Notes under the pieces: generated by a model
Seen by the model: the letters and a program-made list of their open reading frames with translations, nothing else
The model's database searches: none
Told to the model about the DNA's origin: nothing
Made by a program: the position numbers and the translations under genes
Source of the DNA: Limnohabitans sp.
Lineage (GTDB): Bacteria; Pseudomonadota; Gammaproteobacteria; Burkholderiales; Burkholderiaceae_C
Reading direction: 5' to 3'
NCBI GenBank assembly: GCA_030729445.1
Contig: JANQXJ010000084.1
Span: 1 to 6,145, forward strand
DNA length: 6,145 bases
Part shown: positions 1 to 5,660 of the stretch, piece by piece
Position numbering within the stretch: position 1 is the first letter of the stretch
Layout: every line of letters starts with the position of its first letter

Positions 1-5
1 AACCC

Positions 6-539
6 ATGCCGCGCAAAAATTCCCTGAGCACCTCAGCAGCCAGCCCCATCGTGTCATCGGCCCACCTGGTCTCGCCCGACAGCGCGGAGATGAGCGAGTT
101 CGAGTTTGGTCTCATCGTGGCGGGCAATGCTTTTCACCGCTGGATCATCCACTGCATGGCGGCGGCTGGCCTGAAAGATTTGACGCCCTTGGATGTGCTG
201 GTGCTGCACCATGTCACGCACCGTGCCCGTGACAAGCGCTTGGCCGATATCTGTTTCATCATGAACATCGAAGACACGCATTTGGTGAATTACGCCCTGA
301 AAAAGCTGCAAGGCCTGGGCGTGGTGCTGTCTCAAAAAAATGGCAAAGACGTGACCTATGCTGCCACCGAAGAAGGCCGGGCTTACGTGCAGCGTTACCG
401 CGAAATCCGCGAGAGCTGCCTGATTGATGCGCTCAAAGCCGACGACGGACTGAACCGTGACATTGGCGAGTTGGCCCGATTGCTGCGTGTGCTCTCGGGC
501 ATGTACGACCAAGCGGCGCGTGCGGCGGCTTCTTTGTGA
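6..539 (+). CDS. MarR-type winged-helix DNA-binding protein, probable regulator of the 5-oxoprolinase gene
   Basis: This 177-residue protein reads as a predicted winged-helix transcription regulator of MarR type. Residues 1-28 are a Ser/Ala-rich, poorly conserved leader. A helical stretch (about 31-56) leads to LTPLDVLVLHHV (59-70), a typical first winged-helix helix. Residues 77-102 hold the helix-turn-helix with the likely recognition helix around THLVNYALKKL (91-101). Residues 103-121 (GLGVVLSQKNGKDVTYAAT) form the beta wing, and the C-terminal helices (122-174) probably dimerise. Only five bases precede the ATG, so no ribosome site can be judged and a start further upstream is possible; Met29 is less likely because GGAG lies almost on top of it. 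The stop is 33 bp before the 5-oxoprolinase start on the same strand, which suggests one operon and local or autoregulation. The ligand is unknown; 5-oxoproline or a related lactam is a guess from context. Confidence 0.85.
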   Translation: MPRKNSLSTSAASPIVSSAHLVSPDSAEMSEFEFGLIVAGNAFHRWIIHCMAAAGLKDLTPLDVLVLHHVTHRARDKRLADICFIMNIEDTHLVNYALKKLQGLGVVLSQKNGKDVTYAATEEGRAYVQRYREIRESCLIDALKADDGLNRDIGELARLLRVLSGMYDQAARAAASL

Positions 540-572
540 ACTTGATTTTTGAATTTGATTGTTGAGTGACTT

Positions 573-3500
573 ATGAGCGAATCCCACATCACACCCGCTG
601 GCAAAAACCGTTGGCAGTTCTGGATCGACCGTGGCGGCACCTTCACCGACGTGGTGGGCAAGCGCCCAGATGGCAGTCTGGTCACGCACAAACTGCTTAG
701 TGAAAATCCAGAGCAGTACCGTGATGCGGCGGTAGCTGGCATTCGGCATTTGCTGGGCTTGAAGCCCGGCGAGCCGGTCACACCCGAGCTGGTCGAGTGC
801 GTGAAGATGGGCACCACGGTGGCCACCAACGCATTGCTGGAGCGCAAGGGCGAAGCCACGCTGCTGGTGACCACACAGGGTTTTGGTGATGCGCTGCGCA
901 TCGCTTACCAAAACCGCCCCCGTTTGTTTGACCGACAGATCGTGTTGCCGGAGTTGCTTTACAGCGCTGTGGTCGAGGCGCAGGAGCGCGTGGCGGTGGA
1001 CGGCGAAGTTTTGCAGCCCTTGGATGAGGCGCATTTGCGCACCCAATTGGTGAACAGTTTTGCGCAAGGTGTGCGCTCGGTGGCCATCGTGTTCATGCAC
1101 GGCTGGCGGCACACGGCGCACGAGCAGGCGGCAGCGCGCCTGGCGCGTGAAGTGGGCTTCACGCAGGTCAGTACTTCGCACCAGACCAGCCCAATGATGA
1201 AATTCGTCAGCCGGGGCGACACCACGGTGGTCGATGCGTATTTGTCACCGATTTTGGGTCGCTATGTGGATCAGGTGGCCAGCGAAATGCCGGGCGTGAA
1301 ACTGATGTTCATGCAGTCTTCGGGTGGCCTCACAGACGCGCAGGTGTTTGCGGGCAAAGACGCGATTTTGAGCGGCCCGGCGGGTGGCATTGTGGGCATG
1401 GCCCGCACGGCGCAGTTGGCGGGTCACGATAAGGTGATTGGTTTTGACATGGGCGGCACGTCCACCGATGTGTCGCACTTTGCCGGGCAGTTCGAGCGCG
1501 AGTTTGAAACCCAGGTGGCGGGTGTGCGCATGCGTGCGCCCATGATGAGCATCCACACCGTGGCGGCGGGCGGCGGCTCGCTGCTGGCTTATGACGGTGC
1601 GCGTTTCAGGGTCGGCCCGCAAAGCGCGGGGGCCAACCCCGGTCCGGCCAGTTACCGCCGGGGTGGTCCGCTGGCCGTGACCGATGCGAACGTGATGGTG
1701 GGCAAGGTACAGCCGCAGTTTTTCCCTTCGGTGTTCGGGTCGGAGGCGAACCAGCCGCTGGACGCGGTGGTGGTGCGCGGGCATTTTGCAAAACTGGCCG
1801 CGCAAACTGGCCGCGCTGCCGAAGACGTGGCGCATGGCTTCATCCAGATCGCGGTGCAGCAGATGGCCAATGCCATCAAGAAAATCTCGGTGGCGCGGGG
1901 CTACGATGTGACGCGCTACACCTTGCAGTGCTTTGGTGGCGCGGGCGGGCAGCATGCGTGTCTGGTGGCCGATGCCTTGGGCATGTCGCAGGTGCTGGTG
2001 CACCCGCTGGCGGGTGTGTTGTCGGCTTATGGCATGGGCCTGGCGGACCAGAACGTCATGCGCGAGGAATCGGTGGAGCGACGACTGGACGCTGCGGCCA
2101 TGCCCTTGATGGCCGAGCGTTTAAAGGCTTTGGGCGAGACCACGCGCCAAGCTTTGCTGGCGCAAATGGGTGCAGAGGCCTCAAGTGTCGACCGCATCGA
2201 GCTGCGCCAACGCGTGCATTTGCGCTACGAGGGCACCGATTCGGCGTTGGTCGTGCCCTGGGGCGATTTGGCCCAATTGGTGGCCGGTTTTGAGACGGCG
2301 TACCGCCAGCGCTTTGCCTTCTTGATGCAGGGCAAGGCGCTGATGGTCGAAGCGGTGTCGGTCGAGGCTGTGCTGCCCGGTGATGCACCCGAAGAGGCTG
2401 TTCATACGCTTCACCCCGAGCGCGAAGTGCCACGCCGCGACACGGTGCGTGTGTACGCCGCCAACGCGCAAGGTGTGGCCGAGTGGCAAGATGCCGCCCT
2501 GGTGGTGCGCGAAGACATGCGCCCTGGCGATGTGATCGATGGCCCGGCCATCATTGCCGAGAAAAACGCCACCACGGTGGTAGAGCCCGGCTGGCAGGCA
2601 CGGTTGACGGCTTTGGACCATTTGCTGCTGGTGCGCGTGCAAGCACGCGCGGTGCAGCACGCCGCAGGCACACAGGCCGACCCGGTGCTGCTGGAGGTGT
2701 TCAACAACCTGTTCATGAACATCGCTGAGCAAATGGGTTTGCAGCTGCAAAACACTGCTTATTCGGTCAACATCAAGGAACGCCTTGACTTTTCGTGTGC
2801 GCTGTTCAGCGCCGAGGGGCATTTGATTGCCAACGCGCCGCACATGCCCGTGCACCTGGGCTCCATGGGCGAGAGCATCCAGACCGTGATCCAAGAAAAC
2901 AAAGGGCGCATGCAGCCGGGCGATGTGTTTGTGCTGAATGACCCTTACCACGGCGGCACGCATTTGCCCGACATCACCGTCATCACCCCGGTCTATTTAG
3001 ACGGTCACAAAGATCCTGTGTTTTATGTCGGCTCACGCGGTCACCACGCCGATGTGGGCGGCTTGACGCCGGGCTCCATGCCGCCGTTTTCCACGCGCAT
3101 CGAAGAAGAGGGCGTGCAGATCAACAACGTCAAGCTGGTCGAGGCGGGCCATCTGCGCGAGGCAGAGATGGTGGCGCTGCTGCAAAGCGGCGAATACCCC
3201 TCGCGTAACCCGGCGCAAAACATGGCCGACTTGAAGGCGCAGATTGCCGCCAATGAAAAAGGCGTGCAAGAGCTGCGCCGCATGGTGGACCAGTTTGGTC
3301 TGGACGTGGTTCAAGCCTACATGCGCCATGTGCAGGACAACGCCGAAGAGTCGGTGCGGCGTGTCATCACGCGCTTGAAAGACGGTGCCTTCACCTTGCC
3401 GCTGGACAACGGGGCGCAGATCCAGGTGGCGGTGCGTGTGAACGCCGCAGAGCGCACGGCAGAGATCGACTTCACCGGCACCAGCGCTCAGCTGTCCAAC

Positions 3501-4235
3501 AACTTCAACGCGCCGCGTGCGGTGTGCATGGCGGCGGTGCTGTACGTGTTCCGCAGCTTGGTGGATGACGACATTCCGCTGAATGCGGGGTGCCTCAAGC
3601 CACTCAAGGTCATCATTCCTCAGGGCTCTATGCTCAACCCCAATCCGCCTGCTTCGGTGGTGGCGGGTAATGTGGAAACCTCGACCTGCATCACCAACGC
3701 GCTGTTTGGCGCTTTGGGCGTGATGGCAGGTAGCCAGCCCACCATGAACAACTTCACCTTTGGCAATGCGCGGGTGCAGTACTACGAAACCATCTCAGGC
3801 GGCAGCGGTGCGGGCGGGCGCTTTGACACGCAAGGCGTTTTGGTGGGTGGTTTTGACGGCACTTCGGTCGTGCAAACCCACATGACCAACTCACGCCTCA
3901 CGGACCCTGAGGTGCTGGAATTCCGCTTTCCGGTGCGGCTGGAGAGTTACGCCATCCGCCAGGGATCAGGTGGTGCGGGGCGCTGGCATGGCGGCGACGG
4001 CGGTGTGCGGCGTGTTCGCTTTCTCGAGCCAATGACAGCGGGTATCTTGTCGAACGGGCGTGTGCATCCGGCCTTTGGCATGGCAGGTGGGCACGGTGGC
4101 CTGCCGGGCATCAACCGGGTGGTGCGCAGCGATGGCCGTGTCGAGGAATTGGCGCACATCGGCCAAGTTGAGATGCAGGTGGGTGATGTGTTCGAGATTT
4201 ACACGCCCGGTGGTGGTGGCTTTGGGCAAGACTGA
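573..4235 (+). CDS. ATP-dependent 5-oxoprolinase, fused HyuA-HyuB type (OPLAH-like)
   Basis: Predicted cytosolic 5-oxoprolinase (EC 3.5.2.9), which opens 5-oxo-L-proline to L-glutamate with ATP hydrolysis. The HyuA-like half (about 1-700) shows DRGGTFTDV at 19-27, MGTTVATNALLERKGE near residue 80, the second phosphate-binding motif GGTSTDV at 294-300, FGGAGGQHA at 454-462 and its closing GPAII segment at 657-661. After a short linker (about 690-703) the HyuB-like half starts around VFNNLFMNIAEQMG and shows NIKERLDFSCALF, NDPYHGGTHLPD at 789-800, SRGHHADVGG at 821-830, SGGSGAGG at 1075-1082, HMTNSRLTDPEVLE, and the terminal GGGGFG. Its 1220 residues fit bacterial single-chain oxoprolinases. 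The fusion, and the close resemblance to animal OPLAH as I recall that sequence, favour 5-oxoprolinase over the two-subunit hydantoinases or acetone carboxylase. The ATG at 573 has only a weak site (GAG, 5 nt upstream), as expected for a gene translated behind an upstream one. Substrate is inferred, not shown. Confidence 0.93.
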   Translation: MSESHITPAGKNRWQFWIDRGGTFTDVVGKRPDGSLVTHKLLSENPEQYRDAAVAGIRHLLGLKPGEPVTPELVECVKMGTTVATNALLERKGEATLLVTTQGFGDALRIAYQNRPRLFDRQIVLPELLYSAVVEAQERVAVDGEVLQPLDEAHLRTQLVNSFAQGVRSVAIVFMHGWRHTAHEQAAARLAREVGFTQVSTSHQTSPMMKFVSRGDTTVVDAYLSPILGRYVDQVASEMPGVKLMFMQSSGGLTDAQVFAGKDAILSGPAGGIVGMARTAQLAGHDKVIGFDMGGTSTDVSHFAGQFEREFETQVAGVRMRAPMMSIHTVAAGGGSLLAYDGARFRVGPQSAGANPGPASYRRGGPLAVTDANVMVGKVQPQFFPSVFGSEANQPLDAVVVRGHFAKLAAQTGRAAEDVAHGFIQIAVQQMANAIKKISVARGYDVTRYTLQCFGGAGGQHACLVADALGMSQVLVHPLAGVLSAYGMGLADQNVMREESVERRLDAAAMPLMAERLKALGETTRQALLAQMGAEASSVDRIELRQRVHLRYEGTDSALVVPWGDLAQLVAGFETAYRQRFAFLMQGKALMVEAVSVEAVLPGDAPEEAVHTLHPEREVPRRDTVRVYAANAQGVAEWQDAALVVREDMRPGDVIDGPAIIAEKNATTVVEPGWQARLTALDHLLLVRVQARAVQHAAGTQADPVLLEVFNNLFMNIAEQMGLQLQNTAYSVNIKERLDFSCALFSAEGHLIANAPHMPVHLGSMGESIQTVIQENKGRMQPGDVFVLNDPYHGGTHLPDITVITPVYLDGHKDPVFYVGSRGHHADVGGLTPGSMPPFSTRIEEEGVQINNVKLVEAGHLREAEMVALLQSGEYPSRNPAQNMADLKAQIAANEKGVQELRRMVDQFGLDVVQAYMRHVQDNAEESVRRVITRLKDGAFTLPLDNGAQIQVAVRVNAAERTAEIDFTGTSAQLSNNFNAPRAVCMAAVLYVFRSLVDDDIPLNAGCLKPLKVIIPQGSMLNPNPPASVVAGNVETSTCITNALFGALGVMAGSQPTMNNFTFGNARVQYYETISGGSGAGGRFDTQGVLVGGFDGTSVVQTHMTNSRLTDPEVLEFRFPVRLESYAIRQGSGGAGRWHGGDGGVRRVRFLEPMTAGILSNGRVHPAFGMAGGHGGLPGINRVVRSDGRVEELAHIGQVEMQVGDVFEIYTPGGGGFGQD
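1791..1816 (+). repeat. 13-bp perfect tandem duplication inside the 5-oxoprolinase gene
   Basis: The unit AAACTGGCCGCGC occurs twice without a gap (1791-1803 and 1804-1816). Thirteen is not a multiple of three, so the copies are read in different frames: KLAA for the first, then QTGRA across the second. The reading frame stays open on both sides. The spot lies in the variable stretch between the ENQPLD-like segment and the conserved helix before KKISVARGYD, where family members differ in length. Confidence 0.8.
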
Positions 4236-4240
4236 GGCCA

Positions 4241-4270
4241 TGTTTCGGGCAGTCCCGTCTGCCCGAAACA
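4241..4270. terminator. Perfect 12-bp hairpin between convergent genes, probable bidirectional transcription end
   Basis: TGTTTCGGGCAG (4241-4252) and CTGCCCGAAACA (4259-4270) pair perfectly around the six-base loop TCCCGT. The hairpin begins 5 bp after the 5-oxoprolinase stop and ends 13 bp before the stop of the convergent helix-hairpin-helix gene, so it can act on transcripts from both sides. No T-run follows it in either direction, so it is not a textbook intrinsic terminator. It may instead protect 3' ends or work together with Rho. Confidence 0.65.
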
Positions 4271-4283
4271 GGGTGATGCTGGA

Positions 4284-4703
4284 TCAGTTCTTGGCGGGGG
4301 GCGCTTTGCCTGCAGCGGCATCGGCGCTCTTGGGGGCAGCTTTGACGCCGTCCTTGGGAGCATCTTTGTTTTTACCTGCCCCATCCTTGGCGGAGTCTGC
4401 CGCTTTGGCTGGTTTTTTATCGGCCGCTTTGCCAGAGTAAGCACTGCCTTGCACCCGCACACCTTGCTCAGACAAGCTGCTGGCTTTTTGAGGTCCCAGC
4501 CCCTTGACACGGCTGGTCGCGTCTTCCCAGTCCTTGAAGGGCGCTTTTTTGCGCTCGTTCATCAGCGCCTTGGTCAGCACCGGCCCAACGCCTTTCAGGG
4601 CATCGAGCTCCACTTCACTGGCTTTGTTCAGATCAATTTGCTGAGCCCAGGTCAATCCCGCGAATCCAATGGTCAGCAACACACTTGTGATTTTCTTCCA
4701 CAT
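4284..4703 (-). CDS. Exported ComEA-type helix-hairpin-helix protein with Lys/Ala-rich tail
   Basis: This small protein of 139 residues begins with a likely signal peptide: MWKK, then a hydrophobic core (5-17), and a probable cut after TWA (residue 20). The mature part opens with IDLNKAS (23-29), the hallmark start of ComEA-like domains. Two helix-hairpin-helix motifs follow, LKGVGPVLTKAL (36-47) and VKGLGPQKASSL (66-77), which bind the DNA backbone without sequence preference. In transformable bacteria such proteins bind incoming double-stranded DNA in the periplasm. Residues 90-139 are low-complexity, rich in Lys, Ala, Asp and Pro, and probably disordered. AGAGGAG at 4717-4711 lies 7 nt before the ATG and supports the start. 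No other competence gene is near, so a role in DNA uptake is not certain; it could be a general periplasmic DNA-binding protein. It faces the 5-oxoprolinase gene tail to tail. Confidence 0.87.
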   Translation of the reverse strand: MWKKITSVLLTIGFAGLTWAQQIDLNKASEVELDALKGVGPVLTKALMNERKKAPFKDWEDATSRVKGLGPQKASSLSEQGVRVQGSAYSGKAADKKPAKAADSAKDGAGKNKDAPKDGVKAAPKSADAAAGKAPPAKN

Positions 4704-4710
4704 GACAACG

Positions 4711-4717
4711 CTCCTCT
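4711..4717 (-). promoter_or_regulatory. Ribosome binding site of the ComEA-type gene
   Basis: On the - strand AGAGGAG sits 7 nt upstream of the ATG at 4703. It is a strong match to the Shine-Dalgarno sequence and fixes the start directly before the signal peptide. Confidence 0.75.
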
Positions 4718-4722
4718 GGTTG

Positions 4723-4740
4723 ACTGCAAAAATGTGCAGT
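4723..4740 (-). repeat. 6-bp inverted repeat in the leader of the ComEA-type gene
   Basis: ACTGCA and TGCAGT flank a six-base spacer, just upstream of the ribosome binding site of the ComEA-type gene. In RNA it would be a small hairpin about 5 nt before the Shine-Dalgarno sequence; as DNA it could be a short operator. The stem is short enough to have arisen by chance. Confidence 0.35.
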
Positions 4741-4802
4741 GAGGTCCATTGTGGGAAGGTGCGTTGGGCTTGCGAAGTGGTTTAAAACTTATTTTGAAAC
4801 AA

Positions 4803-4832
4803 AATGTATTAATAATTGATCTGCAAGTTCAA
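4803..4832 (-). promoter_or_regulatory. Candidate sigma-70 promoter of the ComEA-type gene
   Basis: On the - strand TTGAAC (4832-4827) and TACATT (4808-4803) are 18 bp apart, in an AT-rich patch inside otherwise GC-richer DNA. Transcription would begin near 4796 and leave a leader of about 93 nt. The -10 match is only four of six, so this is tentative. It starts inside the 3' end of the response-regulator transcript, and read-through from that gene is an alternative source of expression. Confidence 0.3.
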
Positions 4833-4838
4833 GATCAA
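4816..4838 (-). terminator. Weak candidate terminator of the response-regulator gene
   Basis: On the - strand TTGATCT and AGATCAA form a 7-bp stem around nine bases, followed by the AT-rich run TTATTAAT. The stem includes the TGA stop of the response regulator. It has only two G-C pairs and no true T-run, so termination here would be inefficient. It overlaps the candidate promoter of the ComEA-type gene. Confidence 0.25.
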
Positions 4839-5455
4839 GCGGCTTGGTGTTCCAGCTTTCGACCTGCAATCAAAGCGGTGAAGAAGCCATTGAACCATTG
4901 CATGTTCACGGGTTTTGCCATGAATATGGTGCCTTCGGGCAAGCCGCCTCGGGCCGTGATTTCTTCTTGTGACAAGGCTGAGATCACCAAACAGGTCATG
5001 CGCTGAAATTGGGCCGAGTGCTTGAGGGTACGCAGCAGCTCAAACCCATCCACACCGGGCATGTTCAGGTCGGCAATCAGCACATCCGGCTGGATGCTGG
5101 CCATGTCAATCAGCGCCTCCAGGCCCGAGGACATGGCGGTGCAGTCCACAGGCATTTCACAGCGGTTGCAGAAGTCCCGCACCATGTCTCGGGTCACGGG
5201 ATCGTCCTCGACCAGCAAAACCCGCAATCTGTACTCACGGGTTTCGCTGGGACTCATCAGCATGTTGTGCTTTTTTTGATAGTCCCGAATCGAGGGCATG
5301 GAGATGCGGCGGTGGCCGCCTTGTGTTTTCCAAGCTTGGAGTTCGTTTTTTTCAACCAAAGTCTGGATGGTACCCACCGACAAGCCCAGCAATTTGGCTG
5401 CGTAGGTGGTGCCACAATAGTCTTCGGGTGTGTCGGGTGTGGGATGTGTTTGCAT
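4835..5455 (-). CDS. Response regulator with N-terminal excisionase/MerR-type DNA-binding domain and C-terminal receiver domain
   Basis: This 206-residue protein has two domains in the reverse of the usual order. Residues 13-62 form an excisionase/MerR-type winged helix: TTYAAKLLGLSVGTIQTLVEK (16-36) is the helix-turn-helix and TQGGHRRI (44-51) the wing. After a linker (63-75) a receiver domain fills 76-200. It has the acidic pocket E83-D84-D85, the phosphate-accepting Asp129 in ADLNMPGVDG, Ser159 in the switch position and Lys181-Pro182. All catalytic residues for phosphorylation are therefore present. It presumably binds DNA under control of an unlinked histidine kinase, as none is nearby. 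The start ATG at 5455 has only a poor ribosome site (AAAG, then AC). The linker codons carry a slippery heptamer and a strong RNA hairpin, described separately. Target genes are unknown; the divergent acyl-CoA synthetase and the downstream ComEA-type gene are candidates by position only. Confidence 0.9.
   Translation of the reverse strand: MQTHPTPDTPEDYCGTTYAAKLLGLSVGTIQTLVEKNELQAWKTQGGHRRISMPSIRDYQKKHNMLMSPSETREYRLRVLLVEDDPVTRDMVRDFCNRCEMPVDCTAMSSGLEALIDMASIQPDVLIADLNMPGVDGFELLRTLKHSAQFQRMTCLVISALSQEEITARGGLPEGTIFMAKPVNMQWFNGFFTALIAGRKLEHQAA
5212..5250 (-). other. Strong 13-bp RNA hairpin inside the response-regulator coding sequence
   Basis: In the mRNA, CCAGCGAAACCCG (5250-5238) pairs with CGGGUUUUGCUGG (5224-5212) across a 13-nt loop: twelve Watson-Crick pairs and one G-U pair. 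In the opposite strand the same position would be a C-A mismatch, so the full stem exists only in the sense RNA. It begins 19 nt after the slippery heptamer and covers the codons for the end of the linker and the first receiver strand. The stop codon of the -1 frame is the first three bases of the loop. It could stimulate frameshifting, slow ribosomes between the two domains, or be a coding coincidence. No T-run follows, so it is not an intrinsic terminator. Confidence 0.6.
5270..5276 (-). other. In-frame A AAA AAG slippery heptamer, candidate -1 frameshift site
   Basis: Codons 60-62 of the response regulator read CAA AAA AAG, so the heptamer A AAA AAG lies in exactly the frame that lets two lysine tRNAs slip back one base, as in E. 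coli dnaX. After a -1 shift the next codons give AQHADESQRNP and then TGA at 5237-5235. The product would have 73 residues and contain only the DNA-binding domain. Gain of one A in the seven-A run (5277-5271) by RNA polymerase slippage gives the same reading frame; loss of one A gives a stop after codon 65. The upstream Shine-Dalgarno-like stimulator is weak: GGGA, 6 nt before the heptamer. Frameshifting is inferred, not shown. Confidence 0.4.
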
Positions 5456-5514
5456 GTCTTTATTTTAGTGATAAAAATGCCAAATGGCTTAAAAGGAATA
5501 CTTTTTTACCTTTA

Positions 5515-5532
5515 TTGAAACATCTTGAAACA
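5515..5532 (+). repeat. TTGAAACA direct repeat with 10-bp period, candidate regulator site
   Basis: TTGAAACA occurs at 5515-5522 and again at 5525-5532, so equivalent bases lie about one helix turn apart on the same face. A further copy lies at 4794-4801, upstream of the ComEA-type gene, and matches the second copy over ten bases (TTGAAACAAA). Such spacing suits a protein that binds side by side, but the binder is unknown. Confidence 0.45.
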
Positions 5533-5647
5533 AATTTCGCCGACGGATCCACGAATCCCACCGTCCTCGTGCACAGGAGCGGTCCCGTCCGCGACAAATG
5601 CAAGGCCCCAGCCAGTGAAGTGCACCCTTAATATGAAGGGCAACAAC

Positions 5648-5653
5648 AGGAGA
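5648..5653 (+). promoter_or_regulatory. Ribosome binding site of the acyl-CoA synthetase gene
   Basis: AGGAGA lies 7 nt before the ATG at 5661. This strong Shine-Dalgarno match decides the start of a gene whose end lies outside the window. Confidence 0.8.
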
Positions 5654-5660
5654 CCTTTCG

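Larger units (their letters stand above)
5456..5660. promoter_or_regulatory. Divergent promoter region between the response regulator and the acyl-CoA synthetase
   Basis: These 205 bp hold no convincing gene. The half next to the response regulator (5456-5537) is very AT-rich and should carry its promoter, though I find no good -35/-10 pair; TAAAAT at 5467-5462 on the - strand is a fair -10 match but only 6 bp from the ATG. Small symmetric elements are GCCA-AA-TGGC (5479-5488) and AAAAG-GAATA-CTTTT (5491-5505). The half next to the synthetase is GC-richer; TAATAT at 5629-5634 could be a -10 box but lacks a -35 partner. Confidence 0.4.

Noticed and set aside
54..1181. A 375-codon open frame on the - strand, antisense to the regulator and the start of the oxoprolinase gene
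   Set aside because: It crosses two well-supported genes, has His/Arg/Gln-rich composition typical of reverse frames in GC-rich coding DNA, and shows no recognisable domain.
1245..2963. Further long - strand open frames (1245-2003 and 2181-2963) opposite the oxoprolinase gene
   Set aside because: Same His/Arg-rich mirror composition as other shadows; the + strand reading carries continuous family motifs throughout.
573..4235. Two-subunit hydantoinase or acetone carboxylase as the identity of the large gene
   Set aside because: Both halves are fused in one chain and the motif set follows the OPLAH-type 5-oxoprolinase; no separate third subunit is present.
4704..4749. Possible upstream open frame in the leader of the ComEA-type gene, starting at the ATG at 4749 on the - strand
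   Set aside because: It has no ribosome binding site and runs far into the main gene in another frame.
5009..5518. A 169-codon + strand frame opposite the response regulator
   Set aside because: The opposite strand encodes complete DNA-binding and receiver domains with all key residues.
5539..5546. GCCGACGG resembling the -10 box of a flagellar sigma-28 promoter
   Set aside because: No TAAA-like -35 box at the required distance.
5579..5592. GCGG-TCCCGT-CCGC, with the same loop as the 4241-4270 hairpin
   Set aside because: The stem has only four pairs, so the shared loop is most likely coincidence.
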